Below are positions 15,966-25,016 of a stretch of 64,000 nt of DNA, one piece after another. The notes under the pieces were generated by a model. It was not told where the DNA came from. It made no database searches and saw only the letters and a list, made by a program, of their open reading frames with translations. Source of the stretch: an uncultured Alphaproteobacteria bacterium (GTDB taxonomy: Bacteria; Pseudomonadota; Alphaproteobacteria; Rhodospirillales; Rhodospirillaceae); contig LT599022.1 in the NCBI GenBank assembly GCA_900079695.1, forward strand, positions 2,920,530-2,984,529, written 5' to 3'. Both the position numbers and the translations under genes were made by a program. How positions within the stretch are numbered: position 1 is the first letter of the stretch; the number at the start of each line of letters is the position of its first letter.

Positions 15966-16370
15966 TCAGTCTTCCGGCGACAGGAAACGGGCGACGAGGT
16001 CGCGGGCGAGCCGCGCCGGCTTCTTCGTCGCTGCGTCCAGGCGGCACCAGCAACTCGCGACCTCGGCGAGGGTTTCGTCGCCGCAGTCGATGCGCGCCCG
16101 ATAGTGGGCGAGCGCGCCGCGCAGCTTTTCGAGCAGCAGGCGGACCACCACGTGGTCGTGGAGGTAGGCGGGGTGGCGATAGCGGATCTCGTGCGTGATC
16201 GCCACCCACAGGCTTTCGGCCACCGCACGCTGCGGCGCGAAGCGCGCCCAGTGGCGCAGCACCGCCGTTTGCACCCAGGTGAGATAAACGGCGTTGTTGA
16301 CGCGTCCCTGGTCGTCGATTTCGGTTTCGGCGACGTCGAGGTGATATTCGAATACGCGTGCGGACGGCAT
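15966..16370 (-). CDS. Acyl-CoA thioesterase, hotdog fold (4HBT/YbgC-like)
   Basis: The 134-residue single hotdog domain starts with EYHLDVAETEIDDQGRVNN, the stretch in which the family's catalytic aspartate and N-V-N-N signature lie. It should hydrolyse acyl-CoA or acyl-ACP thioesters in the cytoplasm; the natural substrate is unknown. The ATG has a GGAGG site. It is convergent with hsp20 (7 bp between stops) and lies downstream of ptsN on the same strand, about 80 bp away after ptsN's start, so it is probably a separate unit. Confidence 0.82.
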   Translation of the reverse strand: MPSARVFEYHLDVAETEIDDQGRVNNAVYLTWVQTAVLRHWARFAPQRAVAESLWVAITHEIRYRHPAYLHDHVVVRLLLEKLRGALAHYRARIDCGDETLAEVASCWCRLDAATKKPARLARDLVARFLSPED

Positions 16371-16450
16371 GCGGCGATCCTCCTTCAGTCGGCGCGCCGA
16401 AGCCGCCGGAGCCTGCGGCGTCCGGCGCGCGTCTTCCCGTGGGGCAGGGC

Positions 16451-16915
16451 TCAGGCGGCGCGGGAGCGCTCGGAATCGAGCAACAGCGCGTAGAGCGCGT
16501 CCACTTCGGTGGCGCCGCGCAGCTTTTCGCAGATCCCCTTGTCGCGCAAAAGGCGCGAAACCCGCGCCAGCGCCTTCAAGTGATCGGCTCCCGCCCCTTC
16601 GGGCGCGATCAGAAGACAGATCAGGTCCACCGGGTGGTCGTCGATCGAATCGAAATCCACCGGGTGCTCGAGCCGCGCAAAGATGCCGAACAGGCGGTCG
16701 ATGCCGGTGAGCTTGGCGTGCGGAATCGCGATGCCGTTGCCGACGCCGGTGGAGCCCAGGCGCTCGCGCTCGAGCAGGCCTTCGAGAATCGCGCCCTCCT
16801 TGAGGCCGGTGACTTCGGCGGCCTTCTGGGCGAGCAATTGCAGCGCCTGCTTCTTGCTGTTGGCCTTCAGGGCGGGAATCACCGCGTTGGGTGCGATCAA
16901 CTCTGCAAGGGTCAT
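16451..16915 (-). CDS. ptsN: PtsN, nitrogen-type PTS EIIA protein
   Basis: This 154-residue EIIA(Ntr) protein contains the phosphorylatable histidine in GVGNGIAIPHAKL (about residue 66). It takes phosphate from NPr in the regulatory PTS, which adjusts potassium, nitrogen and phosphate responses in proteobacteria. ATG 16915 has a GAGGA site and gives the usual MTLAELI start; an in-frame extension to 17023 is unlike the family. It follows hpf by about 150 bp in the conserved rpoN-hpf-ptsN order. Confidence 0.92.
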   Translation of the reverse strand: MTLAELIAPNAVIPALKANSKKQALQLLAQKAAEVTGLKEGAILEGLLERERLGSTGVGNGIAIPHAKLTGIDRLFGIFARLEHPVDFDSIDDHPVDLICLLIAPEGAGADHLKALARVSRLLRDKGICEKLRGATEVDALYALLLDSERSRAA

Positions 16916-17067
16916 CGTTATCCTCGATCCATCCACGCGATCCGGCGCTGCCGGGAGGGCTTTCCGCCCTTTTGTTGTCGTTGCGGTTGGAGCCGCGTCG
17001 GTGCGGACGCGGCTCCCGGCCATGCCGGAGGCGGCCCTAACGGGCGCCCGTCGTTGCGCGTGGCGGT

Positions 17068-17646
17068 TCAGCCTTTACCGTTGTGAGCCTCGGGGTCAAT
17101 CCAGCCGATGTTCCCGTCCTGCCGACGGTACACCATGTTGAGGCGGCCGTGGGAACTGTTCCGAAACAGAATGGCGTTTGTGTCGGAAAGGTCAAGCCGC
17201 ATTACCGCACCCGAGACCGAGCATTCGGGAATGTCGGTGGTCATCTCGGCGATCACCACCGGGTTCTGCTCTTCGGGCGGGAGTTCGCCCTCCTCCGGTT
17301 CCGGACGAATGATGAATTGCTGTGCGAGGATGCCGTCGTCGGCCTTCGCTTTCGGATGGTCGGTCAGGCGGCGCTTGTAGCGGCGGAGCTGTTTGGCGAT
17401 CTTTTCGCAGGCGCCGTCGAACGCGGCGTAGGGATCGGGGGCGCCGGACGCGGACTGCAGGGTGAGGCCGCGAATCGGATGCACCGAAATGTCCGCCTTC
17501 ACCAGATGCGCATCCTTCGAGATGATCACCGCGGCGTCGATGGCGCGGTCGAAATACTTCTCGACGAGCTGGGACAGGGTGGTTTCCGCATGACCCCGGA
17601 ACGCATCTCCGAGATCGATCTGCTTGCCTTTAACCAGAATTTCCAT
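17068..17646 (-). CDS. hpf: Ribosome hibernation-promoting factor, long form
   Basis: A 192-residue protein with an N-terminal S30AE domain (about residues 1-110, opening MEILVKGKQIDLGDAFRGHA) and the C-terminal dimerisation domain (about 130-185, MRLDLSDTNAILFRN). Long HPF joins 70S ribosomes into inactive 100S dimers in stationary phase. It lies between rpoN and ptsN, a placement widespread in proteobacteria. A TTGACG / TAGCTT pair upstream (17763-17791) suggests its own promoter. Confidence 0.95.
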   Translation of the reverse strand: MEILVKGKQIDLGDAFRGHAETTLSQLVEKYFDRAIDAAVIISKDAHLVKADISVHPIRGLTLQSASGAPDPYAAFDGACEKIAKQLRRYKRRLTDHPKAKADDGILAQQFIIRPEPEEGELPPEEQNPVVIAEMTTDIPECSVSGAVMRLDLSDTNAILFRNSSHGRLNMVYRRQDGNIGWIDPEAHNGKG

Positions 17647-17762
17647 GGCGTGCGTCCTACCTGACTGCGGCGCTTCCGGCCCCGATGTGTCGCGAGCCGC
17701 GGCGCGCCGGATGGACCGTCGTTCATGCGTCGGAAACCGGCCTCCGGTGGCGGAGCCGCGGG

Positions 17763-17791
17763 AAGCTAAAGAGGTCTCCGGAATTCGTCAA
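17763..17791 (-). promoter_or_regulatory. Candidate hpf promoter
   Basis: On the minus strand TTGACG (17791-17786) is followed after 17 bp by TAGCTT (17768-17763). It lies in the 232-bp gap between rpoN and hpf, about 115 bp before the hpf ATG. The rest of that gap shows no gene and no hairpin followed by T. Confidence 0.45.
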
Positions 17792-17878
17792 GGATGTCCC
17801 TCGTCCGTTGTTGTCCCCATGCTTTGAATATGGGCACGACGGGCGCGGATGTCTCGGGTCCGGAAGGAAAAATCGGCG

Positions 17879-19372
17879 TCAGCCGAGGCGCAGTTTCTTC
17901 TCGCGGCGGCGCTGCGACGAAGGCGCGATCTTCATCGCCTCGCGATACTTCGCAACGGTGCGGCGGGCGATGTCGATGCCGTCGCTCTGGAGAATCTCGG
18001 CGATCCGGTCGTCGGAGAGCACCGCCTCGGCGGTTTCCGCCTCGATCAGCGTCCGGATCTTGTAGCGTACCGCCTCGGCCGAGTGCGCCGCCCCGCCTTC
18101 GGTCGAGCCGAGTGCCTGGGTGAAGAAGAACTTGAGCTCGTAGACCCCGCGCGGCGAGGACAGGTACTTGTTGGTGGTGACGCGCGACACCGTGCTCTCG
18201 TGCATGCCGATCGCCTCGGCGATATCGCGCAGGATCAGGGGTTTCAACGCCGAGACGCCGTGGCTGAAGAAGCCCGACTGCTGGCGCACGATCTCGCTCG
18301 CGACCTTGAGGATGGTGGTGGCGCGCTGGTGCAGCGACTTCACCAGCCAGTTGGCGGACTGGAACTGCTCGTTGAGGAAGGTCTTGGTCTCGCGGTCGGC
18401 CTTGGCGCCGACCTCGGCGTAGTAGCGGTTGGCGACCAGCACCCGCGGCAGGGTGTCGGTGTTGAGTTCGATCACCCAGCCGCCCGCGTTGTCGGGGCGC
18501 ATCAGGATGTCGGGCTCGACCGGCTGCTCGCGCACCGGCTCGAAGCTCGCCGCGGGCTTGGGGTCGAGGCCGCGGATTTCGAGGATCATCTCGGCGAGGT
18601 CCTCGTCGTCGACGCCGCAGACCTTCTTCAGCCGCGCGAGGTCGCGCCGCGCCAGCAGGTCGAGGTTGTCCAGCAGCGCCTGTATCGCCGGATCGAGGCG
18701 GTTGCGGTCGGCGAGCTGCAGCGCTAGGCATTCCTTGAGCGAGCGCGCGAACACGCCCACCGGATCGAACCCCTGAACGACGCCGAGCACCCGCTCGACC
18801 TCCTCGACGCCGCAGCCGAGCGCGGCGGCGACCGCGGCGAGCGGCTGGCTGAGGTAGCCCGCGTCGTCCAGCGTGTCGATGAGATAGGCGCCGATCATCC
18901 GGTCCGCCGGGGCGGCGCACGATAGGCCGAGCTGGGTGGTGAGGTGCTGGCGCAGGCTGACGGTCTCGCCGACGGTCTGTTCGAGGACGTTGCCCTCGCC
19001 GTCGTAGGCGCCGTTGCCGTAGCGGCCGAGGTTGTCGCCGGGGCCGAAGCCCTCGCCCGCACCGTCCTCGGCGTGGGTGTCGTTGGTGAAGGTGTTGTCG
19101 ACCTCGACGTCGAGCGGCTGGTCGCCGCCACCGGTGCTGTCGAGCAGCGGCGCTTCCGCCGGGGCCTCGGCGGCGGCCGGTTCGGGCGCGGCCTCCGGGG
19201 CTTCGCCGTGGTCGTCCTCGCGCTCCAGCAGCGGGTTGCGTTCGAGTTCCTGTTCGACGAAGGCGGAGAGCTCGACGTTCGACATCTGCAGCAGCTTGAT
19301 CGCCTGCTGCAGCTGCGGCGTCATCACCAGCGACTGCGACTGGCGGAGCTCGAGTTTGGGGGAAATCGCCAT
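17879..19372 (-). CDS. rpoN: RNA polymerase sigma-54 factor
   Basis: The 497-residue protein shows the sigma-54 layout. A glutamine/leucine-rich activator-interaction region is at residues 1-50 (SLVMTPQLQQAIKLLQMSNVEL), then an acidic spacer (about 55-120), then core- and DNA-binding regions. It ends with the RpoN box ARRTVAKYRE at about 469-478. It directs transcription of nitrogen and other activator-dependent genes. It lies 14 bp downstream of lptB on the same strand, as in many alphaproteobacteria. The ATG has a GGGGGA site. Confidence 0.97.
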   Translation of the reverse strand: MAISPKLELRQSQSLVMTPQLQQAIKLLQMSNVELSAFVEQELERNPLLEREDDHGEAPEAAPEPAAAEAPAEAPLLDSTGGGDQPLDVEVDNTFTNDTHAEDGAGEGFGPGDNLGRYGNGAYDGEGNVLEQTVGETVSLRQHLTTQLGLSCAAPADRMIGAYLIDTLDDAGYLSQPLAAVAAALGCGVEEVERVLGVVQGFDPVGVFARSLKECLALQLADRNRLDPAIQALLDNLDLLARRDLARLKKVCGVDDEDLAEMILEIRGLDPKPAASFEPVREQPVEPDILMRPDNAGGWVIELNTDTLPRVLVANRYYAEVGAKADRETKTFLNEQFQSANWLVKSLHQRATTILKVASEIVRQQSGFFSHGVSALKPLILRDIAEAIGMHESTVSRVTTNKYLSSPRGVYELKFFFTQALGSTEGGAAHSAEAVRYKIRTLIEAETAEAVLSDDRIAEILQSDGIDIARRTVAKYREAMKIAPSSQRRREKKLRLG

Positions 19373-19386
19373 CGTCGCTTCCCCCG

Positions 19387-20172
19387 TTACAAGGTGAAGC
19401 GATCGCCGAGGTAGACCCGCCGCACCCCTTCGTGGGCGACGATCTCGGCGGGCGCGCCCTCCATCATCACCGTACCGTCGTAGAGGATGTAGGCGCGGTC
19501 GATGATGTCGAGGGTTTCGCGCACGTTATGGTCGGTGATCAGCACGCCGATGCCGCGATCCTTGAGGTGGGCGACGAGATTGCGGATCTCGCCCACCGCG
19601 ATCGGGTCGATGCCCGCGAGCGGCTCGTCGAGGAGGATGAAGCTCGGGCGCGAGGCAAGGGCGCGGGCGATCTCGACGCGGCGGCGCTCGCCGCCCGAAA
19701 GCGACATCGCCGAGGCGCGGCGGAGATGCGTCACCGAGAACTCGGCGAGCAGCGCTTCGAGCTGGGCCTCGCGGGCGTCGGCGTCGGGCTCGACGATCTC
19801 CAGCACCGCGTTGATGTTGTCCTCGACCGACAGGCCGCGGAAGATCGACGCTTCCTGCGGCAGATAACCGATCCCGAGGCGGGCGCGGCGATACATCGGC
19901 AGCGGCGTGATGGTGACGCCGTCGAGTGCGATCGTGCCCACGTCGGGGTTGATCAGGCCGGTGATGCAGTAGAAGCAGGTGGTCTTGCCCGCGCCGTTGG
20001 GGCCGAGCAGGCCGACCGCCTCGCCGCGCTTCACCGACAGCGAGACGTCGCGCAGCACCGGGCGGCGCTTGAAGCTCTTGCCGAGGCCGGTGACGACGAG
20101 ACCGGCGAGGGCGCTGCCGGCAAGGGGGGTGACTTCGGCAGCCGGAGCGGGCTGCGGCGCGGGATTGCTCAT
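19387..20172 (-). CDS. lptB: LptB, LPS export ABC ATPase
   Basis: A 261-residue ATPase with Walker [10 protein letters not shown], signature [10 protein letters not shown], Walker [14 protein letters not shown] and the LptB-typical region [17 protein letters not shown]. It powers extraction of lipopolysaccharide from the inner membrane with LptF, LptG and LptC. The first 25 residues form an extra alanine/proline-rich stretch beyond the usual start; a later start cannot be excluded, but the GGAAGG site sits before this ATG. The gap to lptA is about 150 bp and appears empty. Confidence 0.95.
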   Translation of the reverse strand: MSNPAPQPAPAAEVTPLAGSALAGLVVTGLGKSFKRRPVLRDVSLSVKRGEAVGLLGPNGAGKTTCFYCITGLINPDVGTIALDGVTITPLPMYRRARLGIGYLPQEASIFRGLSVEDNINAVLEIVEPDADAREAQLEALLAEFSVTHLRRASAMSLSGGERRRVEIARALASRPSFILLDEPLAGIDPIAVGEIRNLVAHLKDRGIGVLITDHNVRETLDIIDRAYILYDGTVMMEGAPAEIVAHEGVRRVYLGDRFTL

Positions 20173-20323
20173 TCGGTCCTTCCCGTCGAGTACGCGGAAC
20201 GTCGCGCCCGTTGCCGCGGGTCTGCCGCGGGGCGTCGGCGCTTGAGACTCGATTATCCGGACCCGCTCGGCGGGTGCAACGCTTTTCTGGTTTTGGCCGG
20301 ATTTTTGCTTGCGCGAGGGGGCG

Positions 20324-21211
20324 TTAGCGCGCGCCGGGAACCGGGTCGGCCTTCTTCGGCGTGAACACGCCGCGCACCGGAGCGGGCTTTTCGACCTTCG
20401 CGCCCGGGGCGGAGGCGTAGAGCGTGCTGACGCCGGTGTTGAGGTCGACCACCGCGTACTCGCCCTTGAGGGAGTCCTTGTCGCGGGTGAGGGTGACGTT
20501 GTTGAGAATCGTCGCGATCCCGGTCTTGGCGTTGTAGCGGCCGCGGTCGCCGGTGACGGTCTCGGTCTTGGTCTTGATCATCACATGGCCGAAGGCGTCG
20601 ACCAGCTCGACGCGGCCGGTGTTCGCGCCTTTCTGCGGCTTCGCCGGTTTCGGCCCGCTCTGCGAGGCGAAGTGGGCGGTGAGCACGTCGGCGGTGAGGG
20701 TGCGTCCCTCGCGGGAGACGAAGGCGTCGCCGCGCGCCACCGCGAACCGTTTTTCGCTCCAGTATTCGAGGGTGTCCTTGGCGGTGATGACGGTGTCCGG
20801 CGTCACCAGCTTGGCCACCGGCTTGCCCTTCAGCACCAGCACCTTGGAATCGAGGTCGTAGACCGCGGTGTCGCCGGTGGCGGTTTCGTCGGGGGAGACG
20901 ATCCTGAGGTGGCCGTCGGCGTCGAGCCGCCAGAGCTCCGATTTGCCGCCCGCGCCCTCGCGATAGTGGGCGGTGAGGGTGTCGGCGTAGACGGTGGTGT
21001 CGCCGCGGGTGGCGCTGGCGTTGCCGCGCGCGACGAAGCGCTTGCCGTCGCGCATCCATTCGATGCCGTTGTCGGCCAGCACTTCGACCGGGGTCTGGTC
21101 GTCGCTGCCGCCGAGGCCGAGGGACTGGGCGCGCGCCGTGGGCGCGGCGGCGGCGAGGGCGGCGATCAGGACGGCGAGCGCAAGGGCGCGGCGGTCAGGG
21201 GCGAGGGGCAT
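20324..21211 (-). CDS. lptA: LptA/OstA-like periplasmic LPS transport protein
   Basis: The 295-residue protein has a signal peptide (cleavage near TARAQS, about residue 29) and repeated OstA beta-strand units ([23 protein letters not shown]-like at the start, then three similar blocks). It forms the periplasmic bridge carrying LPS from LptC to LptD. It is longer than the E. coli protein by about 100 residues, because of extra repeats and a proline/lysine-rich tail. Its start overlaps lptC by 17 bases. Confidence 0.88.
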   Translation of the reverse strand: MPLAPDRRALALAVLIAALAAAAPTARAQSLGLGGSDDQTPVEVLADNGIEWMRDGKRFVARGNASATRGDTTVYADTLTAHYREGAGGKSELWRLDADGHLRIVSPDETATGDTAVYDLDSKVLVLKGKPVAKLVTPDTVITAKDTLEYWSEKRFAVARGDAFVSREGRTLTADVLTAHFASQSGPKPAKPQKGANTGRVELVDAFGHVMIKTKTETVTGDRGRYNAKTGIATILNNVTLTRDKDSLKGEYAVVDLNTGVSTLYASAPGAKVEKPAPVRGVFTPKKADPVPGAR

Positions 21212-21914
21212 CGGAGCGCACTCCCGGGCGGATGATCAGGCGGGACTTCCCCTTGAACACGATGCGGCGGCCCTTGTCGAGGATGTTGAAGCCGCTCTCG
21301 CCGCGAATTTCTCCGGCGGGGCCATAGGCCTGGGCGGGATCGTCGCCCTCGGCTTCGCCCTGGCGGAGGGCGAGGCGCGCGGTCGGGCTCTCGAAGGTGT
21401 AGCCGTTGTCGTGGAACACCGAAACCCCGCCGGTGAGCTTGAGGATCTCCGCGTCGCGGTCGTATTCGCCCTCGGGCGCGCGGGCGATCACCCAGCCGCC
21501 GTCGTTGAGGGCGAGGTCGGCGGACGGCGCGTCGAGCGCCACCGAGCGGGCGCCGCTCTCGGTTTCGAAGGCGGATTCGGCGGTGACGGTGAACGGCTGG
21601 TTTTCGGCGTCGGTGCCGCGGAAGCGGGCGTTGACGACGCGCAGGCGGTCGGGGTGGCGCGGGTCGATGCCGGAGAGGCCGATCTGGAAGCGGTTGCGCT
21701 CGCTCTGCAACTGCGGCCACAGCAGAATCGCGCCGAACAGCAGCGCGGCGGCGGCGGGCAACAGCAGCTTCATCAGGCGGACGAAGCGGCTGTAGAACGA
21801 CCCCTGGCGGGAGTCGGCGGCGCGCGCCGCCGCCACCGACAGGAACCGCAAGTCGGGCGCGGAGGGGCGCTCCGGCGGCGCGTCGGGCGTGGGGGCGACG
21901 CGCTTGCGGGTCAT
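21195..21914 (-). CDS. lptC: LptC, LPS export complex membrane-anchored subunit
   Basis: A 239-residue protein with a cytoplasmic N-terminal segment of about 50 residues, one membrane anchor (LMKLLLPAAAALLFGAIL) and a periplasmic OstA-like beta domain. It passes LPS from the LptB2FG extractor to LptA. The start overlaps the kdsD stop by four bases and its end overlaps lptA, so kdsD-lptC-lptA are coupled. Sequence conservation in this family is low; topology and context carry the call. Confidence 0.88.
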   Translation of the reverse strand: MTRKRVAPTPDAPPERPSAPDLRFLSVAAARAADSRQGSFYSRFVRLMKLLLPAAAALLFGAILLWPQLQSERNRFQIGLSGIDPRHPDRLRVVNARFRGTDAENQPFTVTAESAFETESGARSVALDAPSADLALNDGGWVIARAPEGEYDRDAEILKLTGGVSVFHDNGYTFESPTARLALRQGEAEGDDPAQAYGPAGEIRGESGFNILDKGRRIVFKGKSRLIIRPGVRSDAPRP

Positions 21915-22912
21915 GACACCCCGGCGCGCAGGCAGTCGTGCATGTGGACCAGGCCCACCGGCCGGCCGTCCGCGACGACGAACAGGCTGGTGACCTTGCG
22001 GTCGTTCATCAGCCCGAGCGCCTCGGCGGCGAGGCTGTCCGGGCCGACGGTCAGCGGCGAGCGCGTCATCACTTCGGCGGCCGGGCGCTCCAGCAGGTCG
22101 GGCGCCATGTGACGGCGCAGATCGCCGTCGGTGATGATGCCCGCCAGCAGCCCGGCCGCGTCGACGATGCCGACGCAGCCGAAGCTCTTGGCGCTCATCA
22201 CGATCAGCGCCTCGCTCATCGGCGCGGCGAGAGCGATCAGCGGGACTTCGGGCGCGGCGTGCATCAGCTCGCGCACCTTGAGCAGGCGCTGGCCGAGCTT
22301 GCCGCCGGGGTGGAAGACCTTGAAGTCGGTGGCGGAAAAGCCGCGGCGCTCGAGCAGCGCCACCGCCACCGCGTCGCCGATCGCGAGGCTGGCGGTGGTC
22401 GAGGTGGTGGGGGCGAGCCCGAGCGGGCAGGCCTCGCCGTTGTGCGGCAGCGCCAGAACCACGTCGGCGGCCTTGCCGAGGGCGCTGTCGCGCCGCTCGG
22501 TGATCGCGATCAGCGGAATCGCGAAGCGCCGCGAATAGGCGATCATGTCGGCGAGTTCGGCGGTCTCGCCGGACTTCGACAGCAGGATCAGCGCATCCTG
22601 GCGGGTGATCATGCCGAGGTCGCCGTGGCTCGCCTCGCCGGGGTGGACGAAGAACGACGGCGTGCCGGTGGAGGCGAGCGTCGCCGAGATCTTGCGGCCG
22701 ATGTGGCCGCTCTTGCCCATGCCGGAGACGATCACCCGGCCGTGTTCGGACGCGACGACCCGCGCCTCGATCAGGTCGAGCGCGCGGCTGAAGTCGGCGT
22801 CGAGGTCGGCGCTCATCCGGCTGAGCGCCGCGGCCTCGGCCTCGAGGACGTGACGGGCGGCGGCGAGGTCGGAGGCGACCTGGGTTTCGGGTGGGGTAGC
22901 GGAAGCGGTCAT
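21911..22912 (-). CDS. kdsD: Arabinose-5-phosphate isomerase (KdsD/KpsF)
   Basis: The 333-residue enzyme has an SIS domain (about residues 45-180) with GMGKSGHIGRKISATLASTG and the conserved GEASHGDLGMI, followed by two CBS domains (about 210-330). It converts ribulose-5-phosphate to arabinose-5-phosphate, the first step of Kdo synthesis for LPS. It sits between rnd and the lpt genes, linking Kdo supply with LPS export. No sign of truncation. Confidence 0.95.
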   Translation of the reverse strand: MTASATPPETQVASDLAAARHVLEAEAAALSRMSADLDADFSRALDLIEARVVASEHGRVIVSGMGKSGHIGRKISATLASTGTPSFFVHPGEASHGDLGMITRQDALILLSKSGETAELADMIAYSRRFAIPLIAITERRDSALGKAADVVLALPHNGEACPLGLAPTTSTTASLAIGDAVAVALLERRGFSATDFKVFHPGGKLGQRLLKVRELMHAAPEVPLIALAAPMSEALIVMSAKSFGCVGIVDAAGLLAGIITDGDLRRHMAPDLLERPAAEVMTRSPLTVGPDSLAAEALGLMNDRKVTSLFVVADGRPVGLVHMHDCLRAGVS

Positions 22913-22960
22913 CGGGCGTCGTCCAACCTAACGCGGAACAGGGAAACTCGAACCCGGAAT

Positions 22961-23569
22961 CTAATGGGCGAAGATATCCACGTCATCCCACCCCGCGAGA
23001 TCGAGCGCGGCGCGCGTGGCGAGAAAGGCGTGGCAGGCCGCCGCGAGTTCGGCCCGGCCTTCGCGCGCGAGCAGCGCGTCGAGCTTGTCCTTGAGCTTGT
23101 GCAGGTGGAGCACGTCGTTGGCGGCGTACTGCTGCTGCTCGGGGGTGGGATCGGGAGCGCCCCAGTCGCTGGTCTGCTGCTCCTTCGAGAGTTCGACCCC
23201 GAGGAGGTCGCGGCAGAGGTCCTTGAGGCCGTGGCGGTCGGTGTTGGTGCGGCAGAGCTTGGAGGCGATCTTGGTGCAGTAGACCGGCGCACAGTCGACG
23301 CCGAGGTTCTTCTTCAGCATCGCCACGTCGAAGCGGGCGAAGTGGAAGATTTTGAGCACCGCCGGGTCGGCGATCACCGCCTTGAGATTGGGGGCGTCGA
23401 CGCCGGGCAGGATCTTCACCAAGTGGGCGTCGCCGTCGCCCGCCGAGAGCTGCACCAGGCAGAGGCGATCGCGGTTGAGGTTGAGACCCATGGTCTCGGT
23501 GTCGACCGCCACCGAACCGGCGAAACGCACGGTCGCGGGCAGGTCGCCATGATGCAGGAAGATTGCCAT
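22961..23569 (-). CDS. Ribonuclease D-type 3'-5' exonuclease (single-domain)
   Basis: The 202-residue protein is the DEDD exonuclease core alone. Exo I is VDTETMGLNLNRDRL, Exo II is around FHFARFDVAML and Exo III is YAANDVLHLHKLKD. The HRDC domains of full-length RNase D are absent; this short form is common in alphaproteobacteria. It would trim structured RNA 3' ends such as tRNA precursors, and a tRNA-Leu gene lies 100 bp upstream. It heads the minus-strand kdsD-lpt-rpoN run, 48 bp from kdsD. Confidence 0.88.
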   Translation of the reverse strand: MAIFLHHGDLPATVRFAGSVAVDTETMGLNLNRDRLCLVQLSAGDGDAHLVKILPGVDAPNLKAVIADPAVLKIFHFARFDVAMLKKNLGVDCAPVYCTKIASKLCRTNTDRHGLKDLCRDLLGVELSKEQQTSDWGAPDPTPEQQQYAANDVLHLHKLKDKLDALLAREGRAELAAACHAFLATRAALDLAGWDDVDIFAH

Positions 23570-23668
23570 TGCCGCTCTCTCGCTCCCGTCGGGCGGTGCG
23601 CCGCCAGGGGCGCTTCAGAAGAGACCGTGCGTGCCGGGAGGCTACGGACGGTCCGCCACGGCGTGCGA

Positions 23669-23755
23669 TGGTGCCCAGGAGAAGACTCGAACTTCCACGG
23701 TATTTCTACCACAGGTACCTGAAACCTGCGCGTCTACCAATTCCGCCACCTGGGC
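23669..23755 (-). tRNA. tRNA-Leu, anticodon CAG
   Basis: The minus strand encodes an 87-nt tRNA including CCA. The acceptor stem GCCCAGG pairs with CCTGGGC. The anticodon stem CAGGT/ACCTG encloses the loop TTCAGGT (anticodon CAG, reading CUG), followed by a long leucine-type variable arm and the T arm GAAGTTCGAGTCTTC. The discriminator is A and CCA is encoded. CUG is the dominant leucine codon in this genome, judging from the genes here. Confidence 0.97.
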
Positions 23756-23932
23756 ACTGATCCGCATGGCCTTTCGGGCGGGGAAAACCCGCGCCCGACC
23801 GGGAGCAGCCGGTCAGTGAGGCACGGTTTATCGGGGTTTCCCGGGGCAAAGTCAACACCCTTTTTTCATGGGCGGACGGGCGGATTTTGTCTAGATCGAA
23901 AGATATAAACGGTGTACGTCTTTCAGCGGGAA

Positions 23933-23960
23933 CTGACATTTGCGCGCGCCCGCTTATATC
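23933..23960 (+). promoter_or_regulatory. Candidate promoter of the NDUFA9-like gene
   Basis: CTGACA (23933-23938) and TATATC (23955-23960) are separated by 16 bp, followed after 68 bases by the ATG at 24029. An alternative TATAAA at 23904-23909 lacks a matching -35 element. Confidence 0.5.
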
Positions 23961-24028
23961 GTCTTCAGGACCGTGCGCGGAACGGCGCGGGCGGAGCGTT
24001 CGCACGAGCGCAATCTCAGGAGGCAACC

Positions 24029-25012
24029 ATGACGCGGCGACTGGTGACGGTGTTCGGGGGCTCGGGCTTCATCGGCCGACACTTGGTGCAGCGCCTCGCG
24101 GCCACCGGCGCGGTGATCCGCATCGCCATCCGCTACCGCGAGGACGCCCACTTTCTCAAGACCATGGGCGACGTCGGCCAGATCACCACGATGGAGACCG
24201 ACATCGCCGACCCGGCGGAGATCCGCCGCGCGGTCGCCGACGCGGACTGGGTGGTGAACCTCGTCGGCATCTTCCATCCGCGCGGGCGCCACACCTTCGA
24301 GAACCTCCACGCCAAGGCCCCCGGCGAGATCGCCGCGGCGGCGCGCGAGGCGGGGGCGACGCGGGTGGTGCACATCTCCGCGCTCGGCGCCGACGCCGAC
24401 GGCGAATCCGCCTATGCCCGCACCAAGGCTGCGGGCGAGCAGGCGGTGCTCGCCGCCTTCCCCGACGCCACGATCGTCCGCCCGAGCGTGGTGTTCGGGC
24501 CGGAGGACAACTTCTTCAACATGTTCGCGCGGATGGCGATCTTCTCGCCGTTCCTGCCGGTGATCGACGCCGGGGCGTGGAGTTCCAAGGGGCTCTACGG
24601 CGAGGGCGGGCCGAAGTTCCAGCCGGTCTACGTCGGCGACGTCGCCGACGCGATCGTCGCCGCGCTCACCCGGGAGAACCAGGGCGGCAAGATCTTCGAG
24701 CTCGCGGGGCCGCACGTCTACTCGATGCGCCAGATCATGGAGCTGACGCTCAAGGAGATCCGCCGCGACCGCTGGCTGCTGCCGCTCACCTTCGGCATGG
24801 CGAAGCTTCAGGCGGCGGCGATGAGCTGGATGCCGAAGCCGCTGCTGACCCGCGACCAGGTGCTGATGATGATGCGCGACAACGTCGCTTCGGGGAGCTT
24901 CCCTGGCTTCGCCGATCTCGGCATCGAGCCGACCACGGTCGAGGCGATCGTGCCGACCTACCTCAACCGCTTTCGCCGCAACCACCGTCAGGTGATCACC
25001 CGCACGGCGTGA
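24029..25012 (+). CDS. NDUFA9-like NAD(P)-binding protein (atypical SDR)
   Basis: A 327-residue Rossmann protein with the N-terminal nucleotide motif VFGGSGFIGRHLVQRL (about residues 8-23) and SDR-type segments ISALGADADGESAYARTKAAGE and RPSVVFGPEDNFFNMFA. This is the profile of bacterial homologues of the complex I accessory subunit NDUFA9, which bind NADPH and are thought to aid complex I or quinone-related steps. The active-site tyrosine-lysine pair (YARTK) is present. The ATG follows AGGAGG closely. It is convergent with uppP, with 4 bp between stops. Confidence 0.88.
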   Translation: MTRRLVTVFGGSGFIGRHLVQRLAATGAVIRIAIRYREDAHFLKTMGDVGQITTMETDIADPAEIRRAVADADWVVNLVGIFHPRGRHTFENLHAKAPGEIAAAAREAGATRVVHISALGADADGESAYARTKAAGEQAVLAAFPDATIVRPSVVFGPEDNFFNMFARMAIFSPFLPVIDAGAWSSKGLYGEGGPKFQPVYVGDVADAIVAALTRENQGGKIFELAGPHVYSMRQIMELTLKEIRRDRWLLPLTFGMAKLQAAAMSWMPKPLLTRDQVLMMMRDNVASGSFPGFADLGIEPTTVEAIVPTYLNRFRRNHRQVITRTA

Positions 25013-25016
25013 CGAC